Assembly: GCA_910588245.1 (NCBI GenBank)
Contig: CAJUQP010000003.1
Coordinates: 90,912 to 154,911, forward strand
Direction of reading: 5' to 3'
DNA: 64,000 nucleotides
Source: an uncultured Muribaculaceae bacterium
GTDB lineage: Bacteria; Bacteroidota; Bacteroidia; Bacteroidales; Muribaculaceae
Under the pieces are notes generated by a model, which had not been told where the DNA came from, made no database searches, and worked only from the letters and a program-made list of their open reading frames with translations. The number at the start of each line of letters is the position of its first letter. The first letter of the stretch is position 1. This document shows, in pieces, positions 26,611-35,972 of the stretch. A program made the position numbers and the translations under genes.

Positions 26611-29600
26611 TCAGCGGCGGCAAAGCGTACGCAGACGGCACATGCCGCAGTCCGATTCATCATCAGCGGCCTCAAACCGAGGAGTGTCGAAAATCCCATC
26701 GAGTAAACTCTCCATCCCGGCCGAGAAGTCGTCGGCATAAGCGCCGAAATCCTTCACCTCATTGTCACCGATGACAGGAAGCCTTACCTCACCGGTATGG
26801 ATCTTATTGACATCATATATCTCGAGTCTCACGTCGCTGGCGCCCTCCACCCCTCCGCGTTTGCCAAGGAGCCACGCATAGGTGAATAGCTGGAATATCT
26901 GCTCGCCGGCATAATTTCCCTTCAGCACCTCCTCCATATCGGCGGCTTTCAGTTTTATCCGTCCGGTCTTATAGTCTACGATCCTCAATTGCCGGCCCCC
27001 TTGCGTATCAATCTCGTCAAGACGGTCGATCGCAAACCGGAAATTGACTTTGCGTCCCGATGGCAAAGCGATATGAAGCCGCTCGGAGATCTCGCATCCC
27101 AGTATGTTGAAGGGGGCGAGCTCAAGATCATGCCGTAATATGTTGACCGCCTGGCGAGCCAGCTGCCTGCCGACAATCTCCGCACCCCCCTCAAGCGGAC
27201 GGTCGAGCTGATCATCCTCAAGATTGAAATGCACTCTGTTCACAGTTCTCGTCATGATCCTCTTAAGTGATTCATGATCTTCAAGAATACGCGACACGGC
27301 ATCCTTTGTGACAACAACAGGTCGGGGAAGCAGTTTTCCCCGCTTTTCCGGAGGCAGATAGAGCTGGAGCATCACATCATGAAGGATGTTGCCGGCCGAT
27401 ATTGAATCTATAAATTCTGAAGGTTCAGGATCCGTGTTTATGCCCATCACACTCTGGTAGAAGAATTTCACCTGGCATTCACGGTAGGAGTTGAGCGACG
27501 ATGCCGAGAAATTCAGCGACCGGTCCTGATTACCAGCGGCGGGGTCATGGACAAACGCCTTTAATCGCTCCAATATTTCCGGAGTTTTGTCGACCGACGC
27601 TTCGTGAGGAGTCTTGCCGGTCAAGACAAATTTCCAATCCTCCTCCTCCAGACGGTCTTTTGCGAAGAGATAGCGCAGCTGCAGCAGATATCTCGACACA
27701 TCGCCGCTACGCATGCCGCCACCCGATCGGGCATCATAAATCATAGTCACACCCATTGCCCGGCTAATCATTCTATAGAAATAATAGGCAAATATACTCT
27801 CCGCATAATTTGAAGGAGGCATGCCGAAAGCACGCCTGAGTGTGTCGGGGATGAAACTGCGTGTGCGGGCACGCATAGGCAGTTTCCTCTCATTGGCGGA
27901 AAGGATAAAAATATGGTCAAAATCAATTGAGCGGGTCTCAAGCATACCCATTACCTGCAGACCTACGAGAGGTTCGCCCTCGAATCCTACCTTTTCGCCT
28001 GCCAGCAGACGATCTGCAAGACGTAGAGCGGTGGCAGCCTTCATGTCGGTATTGTATTCCCGAAGAAGCTCGCGCATACGGCGCAAGGCATCCCTGTAAA
28101 TCTCTATATGCGAGATTTCGAGCCGTGTTTTCACCAGGCCGGATTCCTCACACGTCAGCGAATTTTTCACATCAGACAGTATCTCGTCGAGTCGGTCAAT
28201 AGCATCGAGAGGAGTGGCAATCCTGTCAAGGCTCGACAAAAGGGACTCAGCTTTCTCCGATATCGCAGCGAGCTCATTCAATGATATGACTGCCTTATGA
28301 TAACGGTCAAGATATCCGTTGATCTTTTCAATAACGTCAGAACCTAATAGAGCATGGGGATAGGGATGCGCAAGGAAAAGACGCAGATCCTTATGATAGA
28401 ACGCCTTCCCCGCCGGGGTTTCCCTCATGTTGAAATGCAGTCTTCTCAACAGTGAGACAAACGGCACGACCGATGTGAGCCGCAACGGATAGCCCATGGT
28501 CAGATTGACATCGCCCATTCCGGCCGGGAGGGAATAGAGCATGGGGAGAAGAAGATTCTCGTCAGGAAGCACTACCGCCACCCGCGCGTCGTTGAATTCC
28601 TCCTGAGTCAGCCGCCCGCGCAATTCGGAGAGGAGGGTTCCGGCTATCTTCACCTGGGCCGAATTGGATGGAGAAGCCACGACCTTAATTTCCGAAGGCA
28701 TGTCTGGCGTATCGCTTTGCCGGAGTATATGGAGAGCCCATTCAGGACAAGGAAACGACCGTATGTTAGATCTTACGAATTTCGACGCCGAGTTGCCGGT
28801 CCCGCTAAGCACCGGGCCTGTGGCATCCCAGAAAAAATCGGCAAAGGTATCTTCTCCCGGATATGGTTCCATGTCTCTAAGTTCCGAGAATATCGCGCGT
28901 TCAGCCGTACTGAGAGCATTGAAACCCACCACCGTCACCTTGCGGTAGGGCAGTATGTCGCGCCCTTTCTCCCTCACCACACGTAAAGCCGACCTGTAAA
29001 GGCCTCCCGTTGTTGAGAGGCCCAGGCTGTCAAGACGCTCGTGAAGCCCGTGATAGAGCGGAGCCATGATACGCCATAGATGTAGGAATTTCCTTCTTAG
29101 GTCAGAGAGCTCGTCATCCGGGGCGTCGAAATCTTTCCAGAATTCATTCGGGTCAGAATATTCCGTGCGGCCGAAATATTCCGCCATCACCTCTTTCTGC
29201 TCCTCCGTCAGGAAATTGGATGCAATCTCACGGTAGTCTTTCACATTCTTGAAAATCTCATCGGCGTCAGCAAGATAAAGGTCCACCTCGTTGAAGTCCG
29301 CCAACACGGTTTCCCCCCACATCCTGAAAGAATCGAAATCGACACCTTCGGCATCATCAGACTCGCCAAGACCGAGATAATCGCGGTATGTGTGATAGAG
29401 CAGAAAGAGCAGGTCGAGACGCGACGCCGCGACTTTTCCCGAAACTTCCGAGACAAAATCAGAGACCGAAAGCACACGTGGAGACAGAAACGCGCGTCCT
29501 CCCCTCTCCTCTTTGAGATATTTCATGAAGAACGTGCCGCTTCGCTTGTTAGGAAACAGAAAGCAGAAATCGGAAAGATCGGAATAACGCGATGCATACG

Positions 29601-29631
29601 CGCGTGCGACAGATTTCAAGAATGGTATCAT
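26611..29631 (-). CDS. AddB-like PD-(D/E)XK nuclease with degenerate helicase
   Basis: The 1006-residue protein resembles AddB-type subunits of Bacteroidota end-resection nucleases. The N-terminal helicase-like part lacks a Walker A motif (FCFLFPNKRSGTFFMKYL in its place). The C-terminal nuclease has FSASSLNSYRECQVKFFYQ, GNILHDVML and IVDYKTGRIKL (Asp and Lys near 886-888). Cys719 plus Cys995, Cys998 and Cys1004 match the iron-sulfur clasp of AddB. The AddA helicase partner is not in this window. It is expected to act in recombinational repair. Confidence 0.88.
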   Translation of the reverse strand: MIPFLKSVARAYASRYSDLSDFCFLFPNKRSGTFFMKYLKEERGGRAFLSPRVLSVSDFVSEVSGKVAASRLDLLFLLYHTYRDYLGLGESDDAEGVDFDSFRMWGETVLADFNEVDLYLADADEIFKNVKDYREIASNFLTEEQKEVMAEYFGRTEYSDPNEFWKDFDAPDDELSDLRRKFLHLWRIMAPLYHGLHERLDSLGLSTTGGLYRSALRVVREKGRDILPYRKVTVVGFNALSTAERAIFSELRDMEPYPGEDTFADFFWDATGPVLSGTGNSASKFVRSNIRSFPCPEWALHILRQSDTPDMPSEIKVVASPSNSAQVKIAGTLLSELRGRLTQEEFNDARVAVVLPDENLLLPMLYSLPAGMGDVNLTMGYPLRLTSVVPFVSLLRRLHFNMRETPAGKAFYHKDLRLFLAHPYPHALLGSDVIEKINGYLDRYHKAVISLNELAAISEKAESLLSSLDRIATPLDAIDRLDEILSDVKNSLTCEESGLVKTRLEISHIEIYRDALRRMRELLREYNTDMKAATALRLADRLLAGEKVGFEGEPLVGLQVMGMLETRSIDFDHIFILSANERKLPMRARTRSFIPDTLRRAFGMPPSNYAESIFAYYFYRMISRAMGVTMIYDARSGGGMRSGDVSRYLLQLRYLFAKDRLEEEDWKFVLTGKTPHEASVDKTPEILERLKAFVHDPAAGNQDRSLNFSASSLNSYRECQVKFFYQSVMGINTDPEPSEFIDSISAGNILHDVMLQLYLPPEKRGKLLPRPVVVTKDAVSRILEDHESLKRIMTRTVNRVHFNLEDDQLDRPLEGGAEIVGRQLARQAVNILRHDLELAPFNILGCEISERLHIALPSGRKVNFRFAIDRLDEIDTQGGRQLRIVDYKTGRIKLKAADMEEVLKGNYAGEQIFQLFTYAWLLGKRGGVEGASDVRLEIYDVNKIHTGEVRLPVIGDNEVKDFGAYADDFSAGMESLLDGIFDTPRFEAADDESDCGMCRLRTLCRR

Positions 29632-29714
29632 AACCCAAAATTAGTAATAAATCGTTCAGCATGCAAAAAAAATATGTCAATAACCGCGCCTATTCGACCA
29701 AACATGCAAAATCA

Positions 29715-29746
29715 TTTGCTCTTTTCATGCGAATTGAGTATTTTTG
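29715..29746 (+). promoter_or_regulatory. holB promoter
   Basis: TTTG (29715-29718), 20 bases, TATTTTTG (29739-29746). The -7 box contains the in-frame TTG at 29744, which excludes that codon as a start. Confidence 0.75.
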
Positions 29747-29770
29747 CGGAAAAGAAACAACACTGTAGCC

Positions 29771-30913
29771 ATGAAGTTTTCCGATATAGCAGGACATAAA
29801 GAGACGATAGATGCATTGCGCTCGACTGTCGACAGCGGCAGGATACCGCATGCCATCCTGTTGTCGGGTATCTCCGGCATTGGAAAGTTCCGTCTCGCAA
29901 GGGCATTCGCGCAATATGTGCATTGCCGTCATCGTCATGACGGAGACTCATGCGGCGTATGCCCTTCATGTCTGCAACACCAGAAGCACAACAATCCCGA
30001 CCTTCACTTCATCTATCCTGTGGTGAAACGCGACGGAGCTCAGGTCTCGACCGATTTCATCGACCAATGGAAGACAATGCTTTCTGAATGGAGCTATATG
30101 CCTCCCGAAAAATGGAACGAAATTATACAGGCCGGTAATTCCCAGCCTGCCATTTTCGTCAACGAAAGTGAAGATATCATCTCGAGAGTATCGCTCTCGG
30201 CATATCAGGAAAACTATAAGATTTTCCTGATATGGTTGCCTGAGAAACTCCGTCCCGAAGCCGCCAACAAACTCCTTAAGGTGATAGAGGAACCTTTCGA
30301 AGACACTCTGTTCATACTTGTAAGCAACGATGACTCCCGGCTTCTCCCCACTATCTTCTCCCGCACACAGCGATTCAATATGAGGCCGCTCGCCGACTCA
30401 GACATCTCCGATCACCTCATGCTCAACCGAGGCATCGACCCTGCCATAGCGGAGGCTGCGGCAAGAATTGCCGAGGGAAGCATGGGAAAGGCCGAACAAC
30501 TCGCCTGCCATCCCGACGAGATCATGGAGTTCTCGGCTCTCTTCAAGGAGACCATGAGGATGGCCTATGCACTGAAGGCCCGGGAACTCAGGATAATATC
30601 GGAAAGCTGCGCTTCGATGGGACGCGAAAAACTGATACGGTTTCTTTCATACTGCTCAAGGATGATAAGGGAAAATTTCATCTACAACATGAAGATGCCT
30701 CAGATATCACTCATGACACCTGACGAGGAATCGTTCAGCATAAGGTTTTCCCCTTTCATACATGAAGGCAACGTCGAAGGACTCGATTCAGAGATAGCAC
30801 GCGCGTCAGCCGACATAGAGCGCAACGCCAACGCTAAAATCGTGATGTTCGATCTTCTCCTCCTTCTCTCCCAATGGGTAAGGATGCCCAAGCCAGCCAC
30901 TCTTCCGCTCTGA
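29771..30913 (+). CDS. holB: DNA polymerase III subunit delta prime
   Basis: The 380-residue clamp-loader subunit has a P-loop variant (SGISGIGKFRLARAF) and a zinc-binding Cys cluster (CRHRHDGDSCGVCPSC). The region NKLLKVIEEPFEDTLFILVSND, followed by LLPTIFSRTQRFN, marks the clamp-loader fold; the usual SRC arginine finger reads SRT. Delta prime does not need ATP hydrolysis. Arg in SRT is retained. It is followed by a nucleotidyltransferase on the same strand. Confidence 0.92.
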   Translation: MKFSDIAGHKETIDALRSTVDSGRIPHAILLSGISGIGKFRLARAFAQYVHCRHRHDGDSCGVCPSCLQHQKHNNPDLHFIYPVVKRDGAQVSTDFIDQWKTMLSEWSYMPPEKWNEIIQAGNSQPAIFVNESEDIISRVSLSAYQENYKIFLIWLPEKLRPEAANKLLKVIEEPFEDTLFILVSNDDSRLLPTIFSRTQRFNMRPLADSDISDHLMLNRGIDPAIAEAAARIAEGSMGKAEQLACHPDEIMEFSALFKETMRMAYALKARELRIISESCASMGREKLIRFLSYCSRMIRENFIYNMKMPQISLMTPDEESFSIRFSPFIHEGNVEGLDSEIARASADIERNANAKIVMFDLLLLLSQWVRMPKPATLPL

Positions 30914-30988
30914 TACGGATCAAATATCAACAAAAACAACATATTACCTTACAAAATGTTCCATCCCGAGGAACTAAAACAACTTATT

Positions 30989-31888
30989 ATGAAACCTACA
31001 CTTTTTATTCTTGCGGCCGGAATGGGAAGCCGCTACGGTGGTCTGAAACAGCTCGACGGACTTGGCCCGAGCGGAGAGACAATCATGGATTACTCGGTCT
31101 ATGACGCGCTGAGGGCAGGATTCGGAAAGATCGTCTTCGTGATCCGTCATGACTTCGAACAGGAATTCAGAGAGAAAGTGATCTCCAAATATGAGGGTCA
31201 TGTACCCGTAGAGGTTGTTTTCCAGGACATCAACGACATACCCGGTGGCTATAAACCCAATCCTGAGCGCAAGAAACCTTGGGGCACGAATCATGCCGTT
31301 CTCATGGGTAAGGACGTGATCAAAGAGCCTTTCGCAGTTATCAACGCCGATGACTACTATGGTGCGGAAAGCTTCCAGATCCTCGCCGACTTCCTCCGTT
31401 CGGTAGAGGGCAAGAAAAACTGCTACTGCATGATCGGATTCAACGTGGAGAACACTCTGAGCGAGAACGGCGGTGTGTCGCGTGGTCTCTGCGAGGTGGA
31501 TGGCGAAGGCAATCTTACCGGCGTGACCGAATGCCACGGCATAGAGCGCAAGAACGGCAAACTCATCCAGATAGTCGACGAGAAAGAGGTTTCCTTCCCC
31601 GAGGGAGCTCCCGTATCCATGAACATGTGGGGCTTCACCCCCGACTATTTCGACTATTCAACAAAGTCGTTCCTCAACTTCCTGGCAAAGAACCACGATG
31701 AACTCAAGGCTGAGTTCTATATCCCGACTGTGGTCAACGAGCTTATCGAAGACGGCACTATCTCCCTTAAGGTGCTCCCCACGCCGTCCAAATGGTTCGG
31801 AGTGACATATGCAGCCGACCGGCCTGCCACTGTGGCTCAGTTCCAGAAACTCGTAGACGAAGGGCTTTATCCCGCCAAACTTTTCTGA
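30989..31888 (+). CDS. Sugar nucleotidyltransferase
   Basis: The 299-residue product has the nucleotidyltransferase signature LFILAAGMGSRYGGLKQLDGLGP (about 4-26) and a metal-binding Asp pair in FAVINADDYYG. It also has the sugar-binding segments GTNHAVLMGKDV and NMWGFTPDYFDY. It transfers a nucleoside monophosphate to a sugar phosphate; the exact sugar is unclear. Immediate linkage to galE, 17 bases downstream, suggests supply of a UDP- or other NDP-sugar that galE epimerises for envelope polysaccharide. The ATG at 30989 precedes the first strand. Confidence 0.9.
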   Translation: MKPTLFILAAGMGSRYGGLKQLDGLGPSGETIMDYSVYDALRAGFGKIVFVIRHDFEQEFREKVISKYEGHVPVEVVFQDINDIPGGYKPNPERKKPWGTNHAVLMGKDVIKEPFAVINADDYYGAESFQILADFLRSVEGKKNCYCMIGFNVENTLSENGGVSRGLCEVDGEGNLTGVTECHGIERKNGKLIQIVDEKEVSFPEGAPVSMNMWGFTPDYFDYSTKSFLNFLAKNHDELKAEFYIPTVVNELIEDGTISLKVLPTPSKWFGVTYAADRPATVAQFQKLVDEGLYPAKLF

Positions 31889-31905
31889 TCTAAATCGCTT
31901 ATGCT

Positions 31906-32934
31906 ATGAATGAGAAAATTCTTGTGACCGGCGGAACCGGTTATATCGGCTCGCACACTACAGTTGAGCTGCAGAAAGCCGGATATGAGGTGGTCATCAT
32001 CGACAACCTTTCAAACAGCAATGAATCAGTGCTCGACGGAATAGAGGCCATCACCGGCATCCGTCCCGTCTTCGTCAAGGGAGACTGCACAGACATCGAG
32101 ACCCTCCGCAAGCTTTTCCAGGATAATCCGGGCATCAAGGGAATCATCAACTTCGCCGCATCCAAGGCTGTGGGCGAGAGCGTACAGAAACCGCTTCTCT
32201 ACTATCGCAACAACCTCAATACCCTCATCAACCTTCTCCAGCTCATGCCTGAGTTCGGAGTGAAGGGGATAGTATTCTCGTCGTCATGCACCGTCTACGG
32301 AGAACCCGACAAGAATCCTATTGATGAAACCGCCCCCATCAAGCCGGCGACATCACCTTACGGCAACACAAAGCAGATATCCGAGGAGATAATCGAAGAC
32401 TACGTGAAGAGCGGCGCTCCCATAAAGAGCATCCTTCTCCGCTACTTCAACCCCATCGGTGCCCATCCATCGGCGATGATCGGAGAGCTACCTCTGGGTG
32501 TTCCCCAGAATCTCGTACCCTATCTCACACAGACGGCAGCCGGCATACGCAAGGAGCTGACCGTATTCGGAGATGACTACAATACGCCTGACGGAAGCTG
32601 CATCCGCGACTATATCGATGTGGTCGATCTCGCGAAAGCCCATGTTATCGCCATGAAGCGTATGCTCGACAACAAGGACACCGATCCTGTGGAGATTTTC
32701 AACCTCGGCACCGGCTGCGGACTCTCAGTGCTCGAGCTCATCAATGCGTTCGAGGAGGCTACCGGTGTGCCTGTGCCACATAAGATCGGACCGCGACGTG
32801 CCGGCGACATCGAGAAGATCTGGGCTGAGCCAACGAAAGCAAACACTGTGCTCGGATGGACAGCCGAGGCCGACATCAAAGACACCATGCGCAACGCATG
32901 GGCATGGCAATGTAAGGTCACCGAAAAAAAATAA
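31906..32934 (+). CDS. galE: UDP-glucose 4-epimerase
   Basis: The 342-residue short-chain dehydrogenase interconverts UDP-glucose and UDP-galactose. The NAD-binding motif is VTGGTGYIGSHTTVEL (6-21), the catalytic Ser-Tyr-Lys are in FSSSCTVYGEP and SPYGNTKQISE, and the substrate-binding RYFNPIGAHPSAMIGE and DGSCIRDYIDVVDLAKAHV segments are intact. It follows the nucleotidyltransferase by 17 bases and is ended by a strong terminator. Confidence 0.96.
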   Translation: MNEKILVTGGTGYIGSHTTVELQKAGYEVVIIDNLSNSNESVLDGIEAITGIRPVFVKGDCTDIETLRKLFQDNPGIKGIINFAASKAVGESVQKPLLYYRNNLNTLINLLQLMPEFGVKGIVFSSSCTVYGEPDKNPIDETAPIKPATSPYGNTKQISEEIIEDYVKSGAPIKSILLRYFNPIGAHPSAMIGELPLGVPQNLVPYLTQTAAGIRKELTVFGDDYNTPDGSCIRDYIDVVDLAKAHVIAMKRMLDNKDTDPVEIFNLGTGCGLSVLELINAFEEATGVPVPHKIGPRRAGDIEKIWAEPTKANTVLGWTAEADIKDTMRNAWAWQCKVTEKK

Positions 32935-32962
32935 GTCAGACCTTGACATCATGACAAGAACA

Positions 32963-33001
32963 GAGGCCCCGCGATATCCGTCGCGGGGCCTCTCCGTTTT
33001 T
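32963..33001. terminator. Terminator between galE and ffh
   Basis: A perfect 12-base GC-rich stem (32963-32974 with 32981-32992), loop of 6 bases, then TCCGTTTTT; convergent genes on both sides. Confidence 0.9.
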
Positions 33002-33022
33002 GTATATCTTACTTCAAAGACC

Positions 33023-34378
33023 TTATCTGAATTTCCTTCCCATCTGGGCTTTGGCCTGCTTGAGCTGCCCCATCATCTTCATGGGATTCTTCATATTGGA
33101 GGCGGCACGCATCATCTTTCTGGTGTCTTCAAACTGCTTTATGAATTTATTGACAGACTGCAGTGATGTGCCAGAACCCTTGGCGATACGCTGACGACGG
33201 CTGGCATTAAGCACCTCCGGATTGTGTCGCTCGTAGGGAGTCATCGAATTGATGATCGCCTCTATGGAGTTGAACGCGCTGTCGTCGATATCGATATCCT
33301 TTATCACCTTTCCAACGCCGGGGATCATCGAGGCAAGCTCCTTTATATTACCCATCTTTTTTATCTGATGGATCTGGTTGAGGAAATCCTCGAAGTCAAA
33401 TTTGTTTTTCTTTATCTTCTCCTGCAGACGCTCGGCCTCTTTCTGGTCGTAGAGCTCCTGGGCACGCTTGGCAAGCTCTACGATATCGCCCATGCCGAGG
33501 ATACGGCTTGCCATACCCTCAGGATTGAACTCCTGAATATCCTCAAGTTTCTCACCCGTTCCGATGAACTTGATAGGTTTGTTGACCACCGAGCGGATCG
33601 AGAGCGCAGCACCGCCTCTCGTATCGCCGTCGAGCTTCGTGAGGACGACTCCATCGAAGTCAAGACGGTCGTTGAAGTCGCGTGCCGTATTGACGGCATC
33701 CTGTCCGGTCATGGAGTCGACAACGAAAAGCGTCTCCTGAGGTTTTACCGCATTCTTGATGGCAGCGATCTCCTGCATCATCTCCTCATCAACGGCAAGT
33801 CGTCCCGCCGTATCGATGATCACAAGGTCTTGATGATCACGCTTTGCCTGCGCTATACCATGGAGAGCGATCTCAACAGGATTCTTATTCCCCTCCTCAG
33901 TGTAGACAGGCACCTCTATGCCTGCGCCGAGCACCTTCAGCTGCTCTATGGCCGCAGGACGGTATACGTCGGCGGCTACCAGCAGCGGACGCTTCCCTTT
34001 GCTCGATTTAAGTTTCTTGGCGAGCTTCCCGGAGAAAGTGGTTTTTCCGGATCCCTGCAGACCCGACATAAGTATCACCGTAGGATTGCCGGATATGTTG
34101 AGGGGAGCCTCCACACCACCCATGAGGGCGGTGAGCTCATCGTGCACGATCTTGATCATGAGCTCCTTGGGTTTCAGAGCATTGATCACGTTCTGGCCCA
34201 GGGCCTTCTGCTTTACTGTATCGGTGAATGTCTTGGCAACCTTATAGTTGACGTCGGCGTCAAGCAATGCCCTGCGCACGTCTTTAAGGGTTTCCGCGAT
34301 GTTTATCTCTGTGATTCGGCCTTCGCCCTTGAGAATCTTGAACGACCTCTCAAGCCGGTCGGATAGGTTCTTGAACAT
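33023..34378 (-). CDS. ffh: Signal recognition particle protein
   Basis: The 451-residue GTPase targets nascent membrane proteins to the translocon together with SRP RNA and FtsY. N domain at about 1-90, G domain with LMSGLQGSGKTTFSGKL (near 102-118), DVYRPAAIEQL, VDEEMM and DTAGRL, TKLDGDTRGGAALSI, and the methionine-rich M domain at about 325-451 ending in KKMGRKFR-like basic residues. All GTPase boxes are present. It runs in the same direction as panC-panD but after a 69-base gap. Confidence 0.97.
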   Translation of the reverse strand: MFKNLSDRLERSFKILKGEGRITEINIAETLKDVRRALLDADVNYKVAKTFTDTVKQKALGQNVINALKPKELMIKIVHDELTALMGGVEAPLNISGNPTVILMSGLQGSGKTTFSGKLAKKLKSSKGKRPLLVAADVYRPAAIEQLKVLGAGIEVPVYTEEGNKNPVEIALHGIAQAKRDHQDLVIIDTAGRLAVDEEMMQEIAAIKNAVKPQETLFVVDSMTGQDAVNTARDFNDRLDFDGVVLTKLDGDTRGGAALSIRSVVNKPIKFIGTGEKLEDIQEFNPEGMASRILGMGDIVELAKRAQELYDQKEAERLQEKIKKNKFDFEDFLNQIHQIKKMGNIKELASMIPGVGKVIKDIDIDDSAFNSIEAIINSMTPYERHNPEVLNASRRQRIAKGSGTSLQSVNKFIKQFEDTRKMMRAASNMKNPMKMMGQLKQAKAQMGRKFR

Positions 34379-34447
34379 GTATCTTTCTTCTTCGTATTAT
34401 ATTTATGTCGGTAGTCCATACCGCTCGTCAATTCGAATGAGCGGGGA

Positions 34448-34798
34448 TCATGAGAGACGGTTGGTGGCCGTGTCAGGGAAAACTACCGAAGGCTTGAAAT
34501 CCTTCGCCTCCTCTGGTGTCATCCGTGCGTAGGCCATTATGATAACTATGTCGCCGGGCTGAACCTTACGGGCAGCCGCTCCATTCAGGCAAACCACTCC
34601 GCTTCCCTCCTCACCGGCTATGGTATATGTGTCGAAACGCTCGCCATTGTTGTTATCGACTATGAAGACCCGCTCACCCTCAAGGATGTTGGCGGCCTTT
34701 AGCAACGCACTGTCGATGGTTATGCTTCCGATATAGTTGAGATTCGCCTCCGTCACTGTGACACGGTGAATCTTCGATTTCATCATCTCTATCAGCAT
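34448..34798 (-). CDS. panD: Aspartate 1-decarboxylase
   Basis: The 116-residue proenzyme makes beta-alanine for pantothenate. The self-cleavage site Gly24-Ser25 lies in YIGSITID, yielding the pyruvoyl group on Ser25. The conserved Lys9, Tyr-rich RFDTYTI and [19 protein letters not shown] segments are seen. It sits 4 bases after the panC stop, so beta-alanine is made beside the enzyme that ligates it to pantoate. Confidence 0.95.
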   Translation of the reverse strand: MLIEMMKSKIHRVTVTEANLNYIGSITIDSALLKAANILEGERVFIVDNNNGERFDTYTIAGEEGSGVVCLNGAAARKVQPGDIVIIMAYARMTPEEAKDFKPSVVFPDTATNRLS

Positions 34799-34802
34799 GG
34801 CG

Positions 34803-35669
34803 TCAGGCTTTTGGAATACGGTAGGCGATATTGTCGATAAGTCTTACCTTGCCGCAATACACAGTGATACACCCCACGATCCATGGAGACTCTTCCCATT
34901 CATCTACCGGAGCGAGTGTCCGTGCATCAACAATCTCGAAATACTCCACCCTCAGTTCAGGGATTGCATCAAGACGCTCCACCACCGTATCGTGGGTGGC
35001 CTTCACAGAATGCGAATGACTGTAGTCCATGCTGTATTTGAGAGCCGCATGTATTTCCGGCGCGATCTTTCTCTGCTCAGGAGTGAGAAGAGCGTTCCTG
35101 CTCGAGAGCGCGAGGCCGTCGTCAGCCCTCTTTATAGGGCATGCTATTATATCGACCTTTATCCCCTCGCTCTTGACCATATTGCGGATCACCGCGATCT
35201 GTTGAAAATCCTTCTCTCCGAAATAAGCCCTGTCAGGCTGCACAATGCGGAAAAGGAGGCTCACTACTTGCGCGACACCCTGGAAATGGCCCGGGCGATA
35301 CTTCCCCTCCATCACTTCGGCGGCCTGCCCGAGATCAAACAAATGAGGCTCCTGGGCCTCCGGGCCACCGGGATACATCTCCTCTACCGTCGGTGCAAAC
35401 ACAGCTGAAGCTCCTGCCCCGGCAAGCAGCCTGAAATCATCCTCCTCTTTACGGGGATATGTAGCCAGATCTTCTGGATTATTGAACTGCGTGGGATTGA
35501 CAAACACGCTCACTATGACTGTGGCGTTCTCCGCCACCGCCTTCTCGACGAGCGACAGATGTCCATCATGAAGTGCGCCCATCGTGGGCACCAGACCTAT
35601 CGACGCCCCGCGCCCCCTCTCAGAGGAGACATAATCGCGGACATCGTTGACTGTTCTTAATATTATCAT
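34803..35669 (-). CDS. panC: Pantoate--beta-alanine ligase
   Basis: The 288-residue enzyme joins pantoate and beta-alanine with ATP in pantothenate synthesis. Motifs include [16 protein letters not shown] (HxGH nucleotide-binding), [31 protein letters not shown] and the KMSKS-like [10 protein letters not shown]. The ATG at 35669 was chosen because the upstream 17 residues lack homology features. It is the first gene of the panC-panD unit, divergent from the starch-synthase-like gene. Confidence 0.95.
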   Translation of the reverse strand: MIILRTVNDVRDYVSSERGRGASIGLVPTMGALHDGHLSLVEKAVAENATVIVSVFVNPTQFNNPEDLATYPRKEEDDFRLLAGAGASAVFAPTVEEMYPGGPEAQEPHLFDLGQAAEVMEGKYRPGHFQGVAQVVSLLFRIVQPDRAYFGEKDFQQIAVIRNMVKSEGIKVDIIACPIKRADDGLALSSRNALLTPEQRKIAPEIHAALKYSMDYSHSHSVKATHDTVVERLDAIPELRVEYFEIVDARTLAPVDEWEESPWIVGCITVYCGKVRLIDNIAYRIPKA

Positions 35670-35748
35670 TACCCTTGTTTTCTTTGCCGAAAGCGGTGTT
35701 TTGCACCGACAGACGGCCATGAAAAAAATTTGGTTTTGTTTCAGTGCG

Positions 35749-35780
35749 CAAAATTAATGATTTCTTCAGAATCTTGCCAA
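35749..35780 (-). promoter_or_regulatory. panC-panD promoter
   Basis: On the minus strand TTG (35780-35778), 21 bases, TAATTTTG (35756-35749). Confidence 0.6.
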
Positions 35781-35872
35781 CCATTCACACGAAAAAAGTC
35801 TTTCTACTCTTAAAGTTCTTTAAAATTTGACAACCACGGATAAAAAACGCTAACCAAAAGCGAAAAATTTAT

Positions 35873-35880
35873 TAACTTTG
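35873..35880 (+). promoter_or_regulatory. -7 box of the GT5-like gene
   Basis: TAACTTTG, followed by an A-rich leader; -33 is not clear. An in-frame ATG at 35892 lies too close to it to be preferred. Confidence 0.5.
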
Positions 35881-35972
35881 CACACTCATAAATGCGGCTT
35901 AGACCTGTCGGATCCCTCTCACGGTCGATCTCCGCAATTATTACGGCCCCCGGCCGGCTGAATTATTGTAGC

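Noticed and set aside
29744-29770. Upstream TTG start for holB
   Set aside because: The TTG lies within the -7 promoter box, so transcripts should not include it.
33224-34366. Open frame of 380 codons on the plus strand opposite ffh
   Set aside because: It lies wholly antisense to a highly conserved gene and has no recognisable family; it is a shadow of codon bias.
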